This document shows, in pieces, positions 22,036 to 33,497 of a DNA stretch of 64,000 nt. Location: NCBI GenBank assembly GCA_963675135.1, contig OY776128.1, positions 78,080,670 to 78,144,669 on the forward strand, written 5' to 3'. Source of the stretch: Galeopsis tetrahit. Taxonomy: Eukaryota; Streptophyta; Magnoliopsida; Lamiales; Lamiaceae. The notes under the pieces are model-generated. The model saw nothing but the letters and a program-made list of their open reading frames with translations, made no database searches and was not told where the DNA came from. How positions within the stretch are numbered: the stretch's first letter is position 1; each line of letters starts with the position of its first letter. The position numbers were made by a program, and so were the translations under genes.

Positions 22036-24677
22036 TTCTGATGGAAATTTAACTATATTGTCTATTTCAAGAATTAGTATAATCTAGGTATATAATTATA
22101 ACGTTGTAAATCGACTGGCTAACAAACTGCATTTATGTTGAGGTAATGATATTAATGCAAAGTATTGGAAACCTTTGAATTGATGAATCTTTCTATTGAT
22201 GCTTACTAGTTTTTCCACCTGTATGTGTTTACGTTTGTTGGATACACTTTGGTTGATGCCTACGTATATGAACTTTTGAATGAATATGTTTTCCTTGTGA
22301 TGTTTACAAGTTTTTCCATCAGTTTGTGATTTTGTTTGTTGGATACTCTTTGGTTGATGACTATTTATCTGAAGCTATTGAATGCGTGCATTGTGTTCAT
22401 GGGATGCTCACGAGTTCTTGCATCGTATGTGATTATGTTTTGAGTGAATGCATTGTGTTCCTGGGATGCTCATGAGTTTTTGCATCTTATGTGATTATGT
22501 TTTGAATGAATGCATCATCGTTCTTGTGCTGCTTTTGAGTTTTTTCCATCTGTGCATGATTATGTTGGATACACTTTGGTTGGTGACTGTTTACCGAATG
22601 CATCGTTCTCTTATCATGCTTACGAGTTTTTCTATTGGCATGCAATCATGTTAGTTAGATTGGATGCACCTTGGTCGATGGATATCAGTTCTTTATTGTG
22701 CTTGTGAAGGAATCAAATACGGAGTAATATTTTTTAAGGGAAGTTAAGATACATGGCTCATAAGATTGAGTTGAATTTGACAGGATTCTAAGGATTGGTC
22801 CCTCGAGGAAGAGGAGACTGGAGGTTGAACTGCGTTTCAGTTATCCTCGTAATTTAATGGGAACTTCTTGCGTTGATCTTGTATTAATTTTAAGAGAAAT
22901 AGAACTTAGTTTGGATTTTGGGTGAAATCTGTTGCTTCAGGTGTCTCCAACTATAGTCGGTGAAAGGTTTTATGTGATTGTTGTAATGGCTGACAGAGAA
23001 ATGACCCCTTGAGAGGTCAGATTTCTCTCATATTCTGTATTAAGTTCAAGTTAGCAGGTGATGTCATTTAGACATCCCAATTGTGGAATTCCTGTTTTTC
23101 TGATATTATCTTTCAAAAAGATAATGGTTCCATTATTCTCAATCCATTTGGTAGATGAACACAGTGATTCCTAAGGTTGCATTTGGATTAAAAGATTTGA
23201 GGATGAATCGAAATTCATTAAGCAAATCTATTGGTGTTGTTTGGATGGAAGAATTGTGATTTGATTGTATATTCAAAAATCCAAATAGGAAGGACTTCAT
23301 TTTAAATGTTCATAATCAGTTCAAATCTTTTGTTGTATCGTTTTTGTAATATTGTGGACAACTCTAATATGTGCATATGATATGTAGTAGATACATTTTC
23401 TTTTTGAGAGTTGGAAATTTTGGATTCAGGTCCCGTCTTGCCCTGCAGACCCGTCCACTGGATAATATTTTTAAAATTTTAAATAGGTTTTAAAATACAA
23501 AATACCTTTATTCTGATATCAAAACATTGCAATTTATAGTATATAATTGCTTAAATAAACGATTTTATCATTCTTAAAAATAACAAATGTAAATAGAGCA
23601 AGTCTCATGCATAGATTTGCTTGTGTAAAGGTTTTTTTAAATGATCAGTATTAAATCTTGTACATATTCTTAGTCATTAATTTTCCAATGATTGGTTTGT
23701 TTTATCAATAGAGCAACAAATCTGTATTTTTTTTTTCTGTAAATAAACGGTTCACGTACGTAGATCTTGGAAATTGAAGCCAATCATGAAAAACAAAAAT
23801 ATTCGAGTCTACAAATCATGAAAGTTAAAGCAAGAAACTGCAAACAATGACAATTAACATCTATCAAACACCTATATACAGTATGTATTTCACATGATAA
23901 TATAATTGATTGATAGATAGATAATAATGCAAATGCAAATATATCATAATATTAAAAAACATACTATTATGTAATTTAACCAAGAAAAAATAATTTTATA
24001 CATTTGAAATCGCCAAACACTATCAATATGACACCAAATTTGCAATTTGCTGGCGCATACAATTATGTTTTCACGTTATGTGTACGTTCCTGGAAAAGAG
24101 ATTGTTTACTGCTATAGTTTGTTCCTTGTTTTGTTAAGAATATGTTTGTTATGTGTGGCTTTTAAATGCATATATTGGTGGTTGCTTGAGATTTTCTTTC
24201 CTTCTTTTCGCATAAGTTGCATTGCTGCACTAAAATTTGTAATTGAACACAAGAATTCTTGTCCTAAGAGATATTATGTTGTCTCTGAAAACCTCTAGAA
24301 CAGCTCCCGGATGGATTCCTATCGACTGTATTTTACATTTACACCCTATAGCTACAGAACTCTTGACTCCAATGGCCATGTCTAGGATAGACGAGACGTC
24401 AGTTTTTTCGTTGTTTTAGAAATTGTTTTCACCAACTGATCTTCATTGTTAATTATTGTTTGATTCTGTCCAGTGAGTCATCAATTATCTTGCTGCATGC
24501 GGTAGCTATCACATTGGTTGCATCATTCACTAGTCCAGACAGATTACATTGTTTATCTCTGTGTATTTGTCTTTATCTTCTATACTCTGATGTTATCTGT
24601 CTAACCTACTATCTGCATATTTTCTTCGTTGGATTCCTCCATCTTGTTATACTGTTCATCCTGCATTCTACGCCTGA
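22036..24677. other. Intergenic DNA between COA6 and the GRAS genes
   Basis: The first part holds a degenerate tandem repeat (see 22220-22690). The rest is AT-rich with no gene. An isolated acceptor-like site at about 22786, followed by a short open stretch (DSKDWSLEEEETGG and stop), could be an alternative last exon but has no clear partner. The 130 bp before 24678 is part of a duplicated block shared with the second GRAS gene. Confidence 0.35.
22220..22690. repeat. Degenerate minisatellite downstream of COA6
   Basis: Roughly seven decayed copies of a 55-75 bp unit. Each contains versions of GAATGCATTGTGTTC, GGGATGCTCATGAGTTTTTG and GTGATTATGTT, some with GGATACACTTTGGTTGATG. It is not coding despite short open frames. 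Confidence 0.6.
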
Positions 24678-26108
24678 ATGTCTCCTTCTCAGCCACTTGA
24701 TTGCGCTCGAGTTTCAAACGACTCTGCTTCGTCAAAGAGTTATCAGCAAGTGGGATGTATTGATTCATCACAAAGAGCTGATCATCTTTATTTAGATGAA
24801 CAACATCTGTTTCTTGATCTTCCCTCCTCAGTCTTTCAAGATCCTGATGCCAGATTTTGCCTCGACATGCCAATGCTGTCGACTGAAACGATCATTAAAT
24901 TGGGTGCACAAAACTTCATCTCTTTCTCCTCTCTCCCTCGTCCATATCCATGTTCAACTTTAGCCCACTATGAAGAAGACTGCAAAGGGGTTCAGCTAGT
25001 CGAGAATCTTTTGTACTCTGTAAAGAAACTAGTCGATAACCAGTATGAGCACGCCGCCAAGTTCTTAAAAGTGTGTGACACGATGAGTTCCCCGACTGGC
25101 ACTCCTATTCAAAGACTCGTTTTCTACTTCTCTGATGCCCTTCTCAAGAAGATAGCAAACGAAACGGGACGAATTATGCCCAAAGATTCATCAGAGACTG
25201 TTGTAGATCCTCTAGAGTTGGTGATGATTCCGAATACACCCCTGCACTTTGCATTTCATAGAGAGTATCCTCTTTCCCGGGTACTTAAACTTGTGGGAGT
25301 TCAAGCCCTTTTAGAGCATTTAAAAGGGGCAAAAAAGGTTCACATGATTGACCTTGCAATAAAGAGTGGCATGCATTGGTTAATCTTGATGCAAGCTCTT
25401 GCATCACAAAACGAGCATCTTAAGATCACTGCTGTCACAAAAACCGAATGGAAGGAGAAGGTGGAGGAGACGGGCAAGCTGTTAGCAAGCTGTGCTCACT
25501 CATTGCACTTGAAATTTTCTTTCAAAACAGTAATTGTAAATGACATTCTAGAACTCGACCCAGCCCAGTTTGATCGAGCTGGTGATGAGTCTGTCTCTGT
25601 CTATGCGTCCAATGTTCTCATGAGCATGGTGGGACAGGTCGACAGGCTCGACCATCTGATGACTGTGATGAGAAGTCTAAGTCCTTGTGTCATGATTGTC
25701 ACTGAAATTGAGGTGAACATTAATTTTACGAATTTTATAGGTCGATTCGTTGAGAGCCTGTTTTACTTTGGGGCACTTTTCGACTCCTTGTCCGATTGTT
25801 TCAAAAACAACGAGACTCGAGTGAGTGCTGAGTCAATGTGGTTCAGATCATGTATAAGGAATGTTCTGACTACTGAAGGAGAGCAGAGAAAGATCAGACA
25901 TGTAACTATGAATGTATGGTGCGCTTTTTTTGCTCGTCTCGGGTTGGTGGGGACAGATTTGAGTGCATCACCTCTTGAACAAGCAAGTATGGGGCTTCAG
26001 AGTTTGCCACATGGAAGCTCCTGCACATTGTATATGGATGGCAAGTGCTTAATTCTTGGTTGGAAAGGGACGCCCCTTTGTTCGCTTTCTGCATGGAAGT
26101 TTCAATGA
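24678..26108 (+). CDS. GRAS-domain protein (DELLA/RGL-like), copy 1
   Basis: An intronless 476-residue GRAS protein, probably a nuclear transcriptional regulator. GRAS segments appear in order: leucine-rich region I at about 104-165 (GVQLVENLLYSVKKL), VHMID at 221-225 in place of VHIID, leucine-rich region II, a PFYRE-like region around 336-371 (SPCVMIVTEIEVN), an RVER-like segment (WFRSCIRNVLTTEGEQRKIR, 388-407) and the SAW region ending LGWKGTPLCSLSAWKF. The N terminus lacks DELLA and TVHYNP motifs, so gibberellin-triggered degradation through GID1 is not expected. Its closest relative is the next gene (26741-28282), a tandem duplicate. Assignment to the DELLA/RGL-like branch is inference from overall resemblance. 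Confidence 0.9.
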   Translation: MSPSQPLDCARVSNDSASSKSYQQVGCIDSSQRADHLYLDEQHLFLDLPSSVFQDPDARFCLDMPMLSTETIIKLGAQNFISFSSLPRPYPCSTLAHYEEDCKGVQLVENLLYSVKKLVDNQYEHAAKFLKVCDTMSSPTGTPIQRLVFYFSDALLKKIANETGRIMPKDSSETVVDPLELVMIPNTPLHFAFHREYPLSRVLKLVGVQALLEHLKGAKKVHMIDLAIKSGMHWLILMQALASQNEHLKITAVTKTEWKEKVEETGKLLASCAHSLHLKFSFKTVIVNDILELDPAQFDRAGDESVSVYASNVLMSMVGQVDRLDHLMTVMRSLSPCVMIVTEIEVNINFTNFIGRFVESLFYFGALFDSLSDCFKNNETRVSAESMWFRSCIRNVLTTEGEQRKIRHVTMNVWCAFFARLGLVGTDLSASPLEQASMGLQSLPHGSSCTLYMDGKCLILGWKGTPLCSLSAWKFQ

Positions 26109-26740
26109 CATTTTTTTTATGTAATTTTTCCTTTTTTTAAGTTTTTCTGTCAATTTTTTTATGTACTGGCTTTTTACTTCAGCTTCATAATTGATCATCA
26201 TGTAAAGAACTTAAAAACGACTTTTCGGATACATTTTAGTTCCATAAAACGAGCAGTGCAGGCGTGTCGCGATAAAACAGTTGCTGTTTCTTGTAGAATT
26301 CATGGCCAAAGATGGTATATAATATATATATACACTGGAAAATGTTACTATATAGTTTAGAAATTTTACCAAAATTTTCCCATCTGTTGATTGGAAAAGC
26401 AAGAATACTGTGGTTTCTGTGGCTGAATTTGCCAACTATGAACTAAAGACAAGAACAAGGATCTGAAATTCTTTGTATGATGAGCCTGTTCATTATATTG
26501 TAATCTTCAATAAATATATATATATATTGTAATTCTCTCTGTATTTGTCTTTATCTTCTTTTTAGTGTACTATCTGCATATATCTATGCTAGATTACTCA
26601 ATTCTTGCCGTACCACTCATCCTGCATTGTTGATGGTATCTTTTCTTGGCCGAATGTATCATTCAGACAAAAGCCCCTTGCCCATACATAGCGATTGCTC
26701 ATTCGACTAATCGAAGCTTCTGTCATTTTACTATTGCAAA
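26109..26740. other. Spacer between the tandem GRAS genes
   Basis: About 630 bp. The first half is likely 3' UTR of copy 1. The second half (from about 26530) repeats the sequence upstream of copy 1 (TGTATTTGTCTTTATCTTCT, CTATCTGCATAT, CATCCTGCATT), so the duplication included promoter DNA. A TATATATATATA stretch at about 26516 could be a TATA region. Confidence 0.5.
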
Positions 26741-28282
26741 ATGTTTAATTCTCAGCCAGAGAGTTATCAGCAAGTGGGATGTATGGATTCATCAGAAAGT
26801 GCTCGTCTTTATAGAGACGAAGAGCGCGTTCCCTCAGACATCGAATCGTTTACTTCAGGCATGGATGGTGATCTGTTTCTTGATCTTTTCTCTCTTCCTA
26901 AGGAGAGAGAATCCCATCTCTGCCCTTCTGATTCTTTTAAGCTCCTGAGGAAATACAGAAACAGGCAAAGAAAACTGGATACAAGATCATCACTAGGCCC
27001 ATGTAATGTCATGCAGCAGCCTGATCATGCTAAAGGGGCAATTATGTCAACTGAAACAATCATAAAAGTAGCTGCAGAAAAGTTCATCTCTCTCCCCTCC
27101 CTCTCTCATCCCTATCCATGCTCAACATTACCTTCTGAAGGAGTTCAGCTAGTCCAGAATCTTCTCTACTGTGCAGAGAAAGTAGCTGAAAATCAGTACG
27201 AGCGCGCAGTCGGATTCTTGAAGGCGTGCGACAAAATGAGTTCCCGGACTGGCACGCCTATTCAAAGACTCGTTTTCTACTTCTCAGAAGCTCTTCTCCA
27301 GAAGATTGCTAATGAAACAGGACGAATTATGCCGAAAGATTCATCACATTCACATACGGTTGTAGACCCTCTTGAGTTGGTGATGCTTCCGAATATACCC
27401 CTGTATGTTGCATTTCACAAAGAGTATCCTCTTGCTCAGATAATAAAGCTCGTTGGAGTTCAAACTGTTTTAGACCATTTGGAAGGGGCAAAAAAAGTAC
27501 ACATTATTGATCTTGAGATAAGAACTGGAGTTCATTGGATTGTCTTGATGCAATCTCTTGCAACACGAGAGGAGCATCCGATCGAGCATTTAAAGATCAC
27601 CGTTGCAGGAACTAAAGAACGAAATTCGATGATCGAGGAGACGGGCAAGCAGTTAGCACACTTTGCAAACTCATTGCACTTGAAATTTTCTTTCAAAGTA
27701 GTACTAGTGGATGACATTCTTGACCTCGACCAGGCCCAGTTTCACCGGGTGTGGGACGAGTCCGTGTCCATCTACGCGCCCTACACTCTCATGAGCATGG
27801 TGGGGCGGGTCGACCGGGTCGACCATCTGATGACAGTGATGAGAAGCTTGAGTCCTTGTGTCATGATTGTCACTGAAATTGAGTTGAATTGTAATTCTCC
27901 GAATTTTATAGGGCGGTTCGTTGAGAGTCTGTTTTTCTTTGGGGCATTTTTTGACTCATTGGCCGATTGTTTCAAGAACGATGAGACGACTCGAGCGAAT
28001 GTTGAGTCAATGTGGTTCAGAACATCTATAAGGAATGTTTTGACTACTGAAGGAGAGCAGAGGAAGATCAGGCATGTGAATATGAATGCCTGGAGAGCGT
28101 TTTTTGCTCGTCACGGATTGGTGGAGACGGAACTCGGCGTTTCGTCTCTTGAACAAGCAAGTCTGGGGCTTCAGTGTTTACCACGTGGAAGCTCCTGCAC
28201 ATCGTATATGGATGGTAAGTGCTTAATTCTTGGTTGGAAAGGGACGCCCCTTAGTTCGCTTTCTGCGTGGAAGTTTCAATGA
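26741..28282 (+). CDS. GRAS-domain protein (DELLA/RGL-like), copy 2
   Basis: An intronless 513-residue GRAS protein collinear with copy 1 over the whole GRAS region. It has leucine-rich region I from about 134 (GVQLVQNLLYCAEKVAENQY), a canonical VHIID at 253-257, SPCVMIVTEIELN, WFRTSIRNVLTTEGEQRKIR and a SAW end LGWKGTPLSSLSAWKF. Compared with copy 1, the N-terminal region is longer by about 35 residues and has a basic patch (RKYRNRQRKLDTR, about 70-82). It also lacks DELLA motifs. Copy 2 keeps the consensus residues more often (VHIID, NLLYCAEKV), which suggests that copy 1 is the more diverged one. Confidence 0.92.
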   Translation: MFNSQPESYQQVGCMDSSESARLYRDEERVPSDIESFTSGMDGDLFLDLFSLPKERESHLCPSDSFKLLRKYRNRQRKLDTRSSLGPCNVMQQPDHAKGAIMSTETIIKVAAEKFISLPSLSHPYPCSTLPSEGVQLVQNLLYCAEKVAENQYERAVGFLKACDKMSSRTGTPIQRLVFYFSEALLQKIANETGRIMPKDSSHSHTVVDPLELVMLPNIPLYVAFHKEYPLAQIIKLVGVQTVLDHLEGAKKVHIIDLEIRTGVHWIVLMQSLATREEHPIEHLKITVAGTKERNSMIEETGKQLAHFANSLHLKFSFKVVLVDDILDLDQAQFHRVWDESVSIYAPYTLMSMVGRVDRVDHLMTVMRSLSPCVMIVTEIELNCNSPNFIGRFVESLFFFGAFFDSLADCFKNDETTRANVESMWFRTSIRNVLTTEGEQRKIRHVNMNAWRAFFARHGLVETELGVSSLEQASLGLQCLPRGSSCTSYMDGKCLILGWKGTPLSSLSAWKFQ

Positions 28283-28499
28283 CATTTTTTATGTAATATT
28301 GCTCTTTTTAAATTTAATCTGCAAGCTTTTCTATTAATTTTTTCTGTGTACACAATTTTATACGTTTGTCTTGAAATGTTGTTATCTTATATTTTACATA
28401 ACTTCTGATTTATTCTGAGTGTAACCCAAAACCAGAATCCAAACCCAATAAGACAATCACTTCTTACAAGCTAAAACCAAAATTCCCTAACACGAGGAT
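28283..28499. other. Convergent 3' ends of GRAS copy 2 and bS6c
   Basis: About 217 bp separate the stop codons of two genes that point at each other. No other gene was seen. Confidence 0.5.
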
Positions 28500-31400
28500 C
28501 TATCGTCCTACTTTCTCAGGTTTCAGCGTATTCGTTACAGAATCACTACTCATTTCTACTTCGTCCACATAGATAACACCTTCATCATCCTCATCGACAT
28601 AATCCTCATCATCTTCGTACTCCTCCTCATCCTCATCCTCATCAGCATCATCAGGCATGTCACCATGTAAAGAATGGAACTCAGGAGGCGGAGGACAATC
28701 TTTCGTCTCTGCCTTGTCTTGTTTCATGACAAGGTGGCGGATGACCCTCTCGTCTCTATCTAGCATGCTCTTGAAATCATTAATCCACTTGGCTTCTACC
28801 TCGAAGTTCATTAGTATGTAGTGTGCATTCTTCGCCTTCTGTATCTTGTATGCTAGCCTACGCATACCCCAGTCATTGAATCTCCATATCCTGCCCTTCT
28901 TTTCCTCCACAAATTCTACACAAACATTCAGTCGAAAATACAGTATTTGAAATGCTACCAAAAGCACAATTTAATGAATGAAAGTTAAGGCAAAATGTTT
29001 TATTAGTCTCGTAAGTTTGCCTATTTTTTTGCATTCAGGACACTTCACTTTCTCAAATTGAATTTCATCTTGTCAACATTTTAGTAAGTTCATTCTCTTA
29101 ACTTTCAAAATCGGTTACTAACCCGTTGTAGCTAGTCAAAGGACTAAAATGTTGAACTTTGAAAGTAAAAGGACCGAATTCAATTAAGGGAAAGTAGAGT
29201 GTCCTGAAAAAGAACTAACAGGACTATTAAAAACCGTTTTCCCCAAAGTATATAAGATGAAGGGAACCTATTTCAAAGTTTGGAATATTCATCAAGAACA
29301 AAAATAGTTAGCACCCAACTGAATGGAAAATGTTGAATATAGATAAGGAAAAGCAAGAATTACCTCGAACTTTGGTGTTGACATTTTCAACCTCATCCTT
29401 GTGATCCTCATGAATTAGATATACGACTTCATAGTGTCGCACTGCAAAAAAAAAAAAAAAGGATCAAATTGTGGCCATTAATTTCACCAAGCAGAGTGTT
29501 GATTGTTGAATAGTCTTATATAACTTCATCTAGAACTCAATATGAAGAAATTTATGGCACACGGGTTCTCTAATCTATTCTCAATCTTGTGTTCAATTCT
29601 ATATGTGCACGTATTTACAGAGTCAGATCAAACAAGATATATAACATGGTAAAAAATAGAGTGTATGGATTGTATCCATGGTTTCTCATTACTACAATCG
29701 ACACTAGCATCTGTATTGCAAGTAATTAGGTATTATAACCAACAGTTTCTCCAATCCCAATCATCAAAGCAATGATCGTTCATTTAATACAAATAGCATC
29801 AGAGAAAACCAGAAAACATAGGGGAGACTTCTTACTTCGATCTGCATCCATATCACTCTCACGCTGCAGATTCAAAGCCTCAAAGAGTTCACCTGCAAAT
29901 AAGTTAACTTAGCAAGTTCCTTCCTATTTGTTGAACCAGAGAACAAAGAAAAACTCAAATGAACTCACGCTCTTCCACGTCTTCAAACTCCGGCAATAGC
30001 CTACCATCTTCTTCAACCTTCCTCTGTCAAAACAATGTTGCCTCATCAAAATCAAAATATGGACTATAACAATCAAATGTTCCTAATTCTTCTAAGACTA
30101 TAAACAGGATAATCTTCATCGTTTCCAACGACTGAGAACCAAAACTATTACTCCGTATAATAATTTCAATCAAATCATTCTCCTAGTGATCACCATATAC
30201 ACATTCTTACCCAAAACTCTAATCTAAACCTCCTCCTCTGTTACAACATAAAGCCCCATCAATATTTCAAGAAAAAAACAAAAAAAACCCTACACTAAAA
30301 CAAACGACATCAGAAAATCATGGGAGTTAAACAAAAATACCTCTCTCATAAGCACAGCTTCTGGGAAAGGCCCAGTTGCTTCATCGGGCTTTACAGCGAA
30401 GCTGTGACTATCTTTTTTTTCCTCTTTATTGAGTTTATTTTCTTTCTTGGATGCTGCTGTTATTGCTGAATTGCCCCTGTGTTTCAATTTCTGGGAAAAA
30501 GACAGCAACAAAAATGAAAATGAAGAAAAAAAAGGGTATTTGAATTCATTAGTTGATGCTCGCAAACGATTTCCGCAAGTGAACAAAACTTGAGTAGATT
30601 TTAGTGCTATACAGTCCATAAGTGCTTTTACTCAAGCTGTAGATAGGGAAGTTTGAGTTTCAGGATTTAGAGAGGGCAGAAGGGGTCCTTTTTGAGATTT
30701 TGAAGGAGTACTGAGGCTTTTGTGCTATTTTAATATGTGTGCATTGCAATATAGGAGCCCCAATTGCAACCCACTACACTCAAAATTCCGTCAAGCAACC
30801 CAATACAATTTGGAGCCTAAATTGACAAACATGCTCCTCCTTCCACTTTAACATGCCTGAGAGAGAAACTTTTATGCTTCATGCACGTTCCCAATTCCTA
30901 AACGGACTGCGTTTCTTCTTCTTCTTCCTTTCCGATTGAATTATAGCCTAATTGCCTAGGACTGACTGATTATTATAGGAAGTTCATAAGGAATTAAGGC
31001 CTAATGCCAAACCTTTGATTTCCTTAACCAAGGAAGCTGAGACTGCATTCAAAAGATTGAAAGAAACTATGATAAGCCTCTTGTGGAGACAGATGCAAGC
31101 TGTGGGGGTTTGGGCACAGTACTTGTACAGGGCAATCATCCAGTGGCTTTCATTAAAGCTCTAGGATAGAAGAATACGAGGCTATCTATCTATGAAAAGG
31201 AGTTCTAGCTACTATCTTAGCTGTTGAGAAATGGAGAAACTACTTAATACATGCTCCATTTATTATTAGAACTGATCAGAAAATATCTACTCCCTTACAG
31301 CACAAGTACTTGACTGAATTGTTAAGCTATGAATACAAAATTGAGTATAGAGCAGGGAAGGAAATGTGGTGGCAGATTCCCTTTCAATATGAACCAAACA

Positions 31401-31700
31401 AAGAGCAAAAGAAGAAGATAAAAGCTGTAAAGATTCACAACTGAAGTAGAAGAAAAATGAAATTACCTCCTTAGAGCCAAAATCGAATCCCTCCAAATCA
31501 GACGAAATACCGACGTGCCGTACAAATCTGGAGATTGGTTGGCTATAATTGCCGGTGGAAGAAAGTGATAGAACAAGTTTGGGCAGGGATTTGAGAGAAA
31601 TCGGAGCAAGGAGAGAAGAGACGGCGGCGGCGGCGGAGGAATAGTGGTTAAGGGATAGTGTTTGCCGGGTGAGAGAGAGGGAGTGAAGTGAAGCAGCCAT
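28500..31700 (-). CDS. RPS6: Plastid small-subunit ribosomal protein bS6c
   Basis: Six exons on the minus strand (31700-31467, 30490-30341, 30023-29969, 29892-29836, 29441-29364, 28915-28500) total 990 bp and join into one frame of 329 residues. The first 60 or so residues are Ser/Ala/Leu-rich and basic, as in a chloroplast transit peptide. The S6 domain starts at about M166 (MRHYEVVYLIHEDHKDEV) and runs through WGMRRLAYKIQKAKNAHYIL, DRDERVIRHLVMKQ to about 260. bS6 binds 16S rRNA with bS18 on the small-subunit platform. Residues 279-315 form a very acidic Asp/Glu tail, and residues 79-165 are a charged linker; both are longer than in bacterial S6. A plastid location is preferred to mitochondria because of the family match and transit peptide. 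Intron 1 carries a retrotransposon relic. Confidence 0.9.
28985..29235. mobile_element. MITE-like inverted repeat in bS6c intron 5
   Basis: Imperfect inverted arms (CACTTCACTTTCTCAAATTG on the left, CAATTAAGGGAAAGTAGAGTG on the right, in inverse orientation) lie between exons 5 and 6 of the ribosomal protein gene. Non-coding. The exact ends are uncertain. Confidence 0.5.
30990..31395 (+). pseudogene. Ty3/Gypsy reverse transcriptase-RNase H relic
   Basis: On the plus strand, antisense to the host gene, broken frames match the end of the reverse transcriptase and the RNase H region of plant Gypsy polyproteins. Pieces include PLISLTKEAETAFKRLKETM, ETDASCGGLGTVLVQ, RLSIYEKEF, AVEKWRNYL and YKIEYRAGKE. 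Stops and frameshifts interrupt it, so it is dead. No LTRs are visible, and it lies wholly inside intron 1 of the bS6c gene. Confidence 0.82.
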
Positions 31701-33176
31701 TGTTATTGTGTGTGTAAAGAATAAGGTTTATGTGAAATGGGGGTTCAAGAGAAGAGAGGTTTAACGCAGGGAAAATCACAGTATCTTCTTTTCAGTTAGA
31801 TAAGGCCTTAGGGCGTGTTTGGCTTCTCCATTCCAAAATACTAAATTCATATTTCATGCATTTTTTTATCTAGGATTACTTTTACCATTTAGTAAAAGTA
31901 AAATAGTCATTTCACCACGTAAAATGATGAAAATGCTCTTATTTGGCCGATCAGATTCACACCCTAAGCATTACTCTAATAAAAAGGTATATAAAATGGA
32001 TATGAAATATGATAGGTTTTAGGTAAATATATGTAAATAATTCTATGACAATTAAGCGAGAATGAATGTGACTTCACATTGGGATTAAAGTTTTTTTAGT
32101 CCTTTAGGTCCCATTTGATAGCGCAATACACTATCTGACTTAAATTTCCGATAGATATGTATTTGGGCTTTAGTTGCGGATTAGCATTTAGTATGTCGTT
32201 TGGTATTCACACAGTGTAGGTGTGATTAGGGTATAGAAGTCGGCACTATTGCAAATTCAAGTTACACAATTATCCTCACTAAAAAGTGAAATTGCCAACT
32301 TTGCCCTTGTGAAATAATGGATTCCAGAACATTCGGGGCATGTTTGGTAGCCCAAGTAATATTAACCTATGTTAGACATGTTAAGTTAACTGTGTGAGTT
32401 TAAGTCGGGTACGTTATTTTGTATTGTGTTTGGTAGCAATTTTTGTAATGTCGTTAGTCTTTGAATATCTAAAATGCGGGACCACTATTTCTTGCTAAAA
32501 TTACTAAGTTATCCTCATTCATGAATTTCCATTCTTATCCTTTTGCATCTCCAAGAAAATTGAATAATATCCTACAGAAATGAGAATAGGTGAACTTCCA
32601 GATGAATATAAACAAATTAGGAAAATATTTTTTTAAGCTCAATGCTCCAAAATTTCTTTATAAAACAAACATAAAAAAGTTGGAAAATTATATTAATCAA
32701 ATTCAAAGCTACCTAAAAATAAAATATATATAATGGGTTTTAAATAGAAGGGTTTCCATCTAAATTCATTAAAAACTCTGCTACAATATTTTTATTCCAA
32801 CACCAAAAATTTACTATCAAGATGTAAAATGCACCTCAAGAATTATACAAAAAATATAAAATGTTGTGGAGTACAACTTTTTTCAGACAAACACCAAGTA
32901 GGCAAAAAAATGTTCTCTTTTGTTAGAGAAATATACCCTCCAACAAAAACTATCGAAATTTTAACATATCATCAGAATCTCTAGCACTCGACTGCATTAA
33001 CAACTACTACCACCTGAAATAAAATGTTTAGGACAAATGAAATAGAAAAAAATCTGATAGTTCTGGGTTTGAAACCCCCCCTTTAAATACTACTAGTATT
33101 CAAAATTGTAATACTTGATTTTATTGGTAGTTCTAATCACCAAGTCTTGTTAACAATAACATGAAATCACCATTGC
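31701..33176. other. bS6c promoter side and intergenic DNA
   Basis: The first 100 bp is the bS6c leader. Further on are MITE-like blocks beginning GGGCGTGTTTGGCTTC (31811), GGTCCCATTTGATAG (32107) and GGGGCATGTTTGGTAG (32336), whose partners I could not fix. No gene recognised. Confidence 0.35.
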
Positions 33177-33497
33177 TTAAGCTCCACCAGATTCATACTT
33201 CTTTCCAAATACAATTAACTGCAGCTTATCATAGCCAGCAAGCACACCAGCACAAGCAACGACCCTGAGAATGTTTCCACCAGCACCCTTAAACAGAGAC
33301 TTGGCACCCTCGTTCTTCAAGATCTAAGAGAAGGCGTCGAAAGAACTTTTGTATTTCGCACAGCTTCACCAGATATCATCATCATCCTTCTACGAACAAT
33401 ATCAATTGGACATGATGCAACATGTAAGACCAGCACCGTTTTTTTTATCACCCTGCCCAGAGCAAAGCTAGCAAAGAAGCTATCATGAAAATCAAAA
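33177..33497 (-). pseudogene. ADP/ATP carrier relic (C-terminal part)
   Basis: On the minus strand, pieces match the C-terminal third of the mitochondrial ADP/ATP carrier: DSFFASFALG, PIDIVRRRMMMISGEAV (the RRRMMM nucleotide-carrier signature), ILKNEGAKSLFKGAGGNILR and AGYDKLQLIVFGKKY, ending at a TAA (33179-33177). It is broken by a shift at an A run near 33440, a two-base insertion near 33360 and a CAG-to-TAG stop near 33326. The first two-thirds of the carrier are absent. A live carrier exchanges ADP and ATP across the inner mitochondrial membrane; this copy cannot encode one. Confidence 0.85.

Noticed and set aside
22780..22835. Possible fourth exon of COA6 (acceptor followed by DSKDWSLEEEETGG and stop)
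   Set aside because: The three-exon model already ends in the typical plant COA6 tail, and no donor in exon 3 gave a better match.
24601..24873. Minus-strand frame opposite the start of GRAS copy 1
   Set aside because: It is a shadow of the GRAS coding frame, with no domain of its own.
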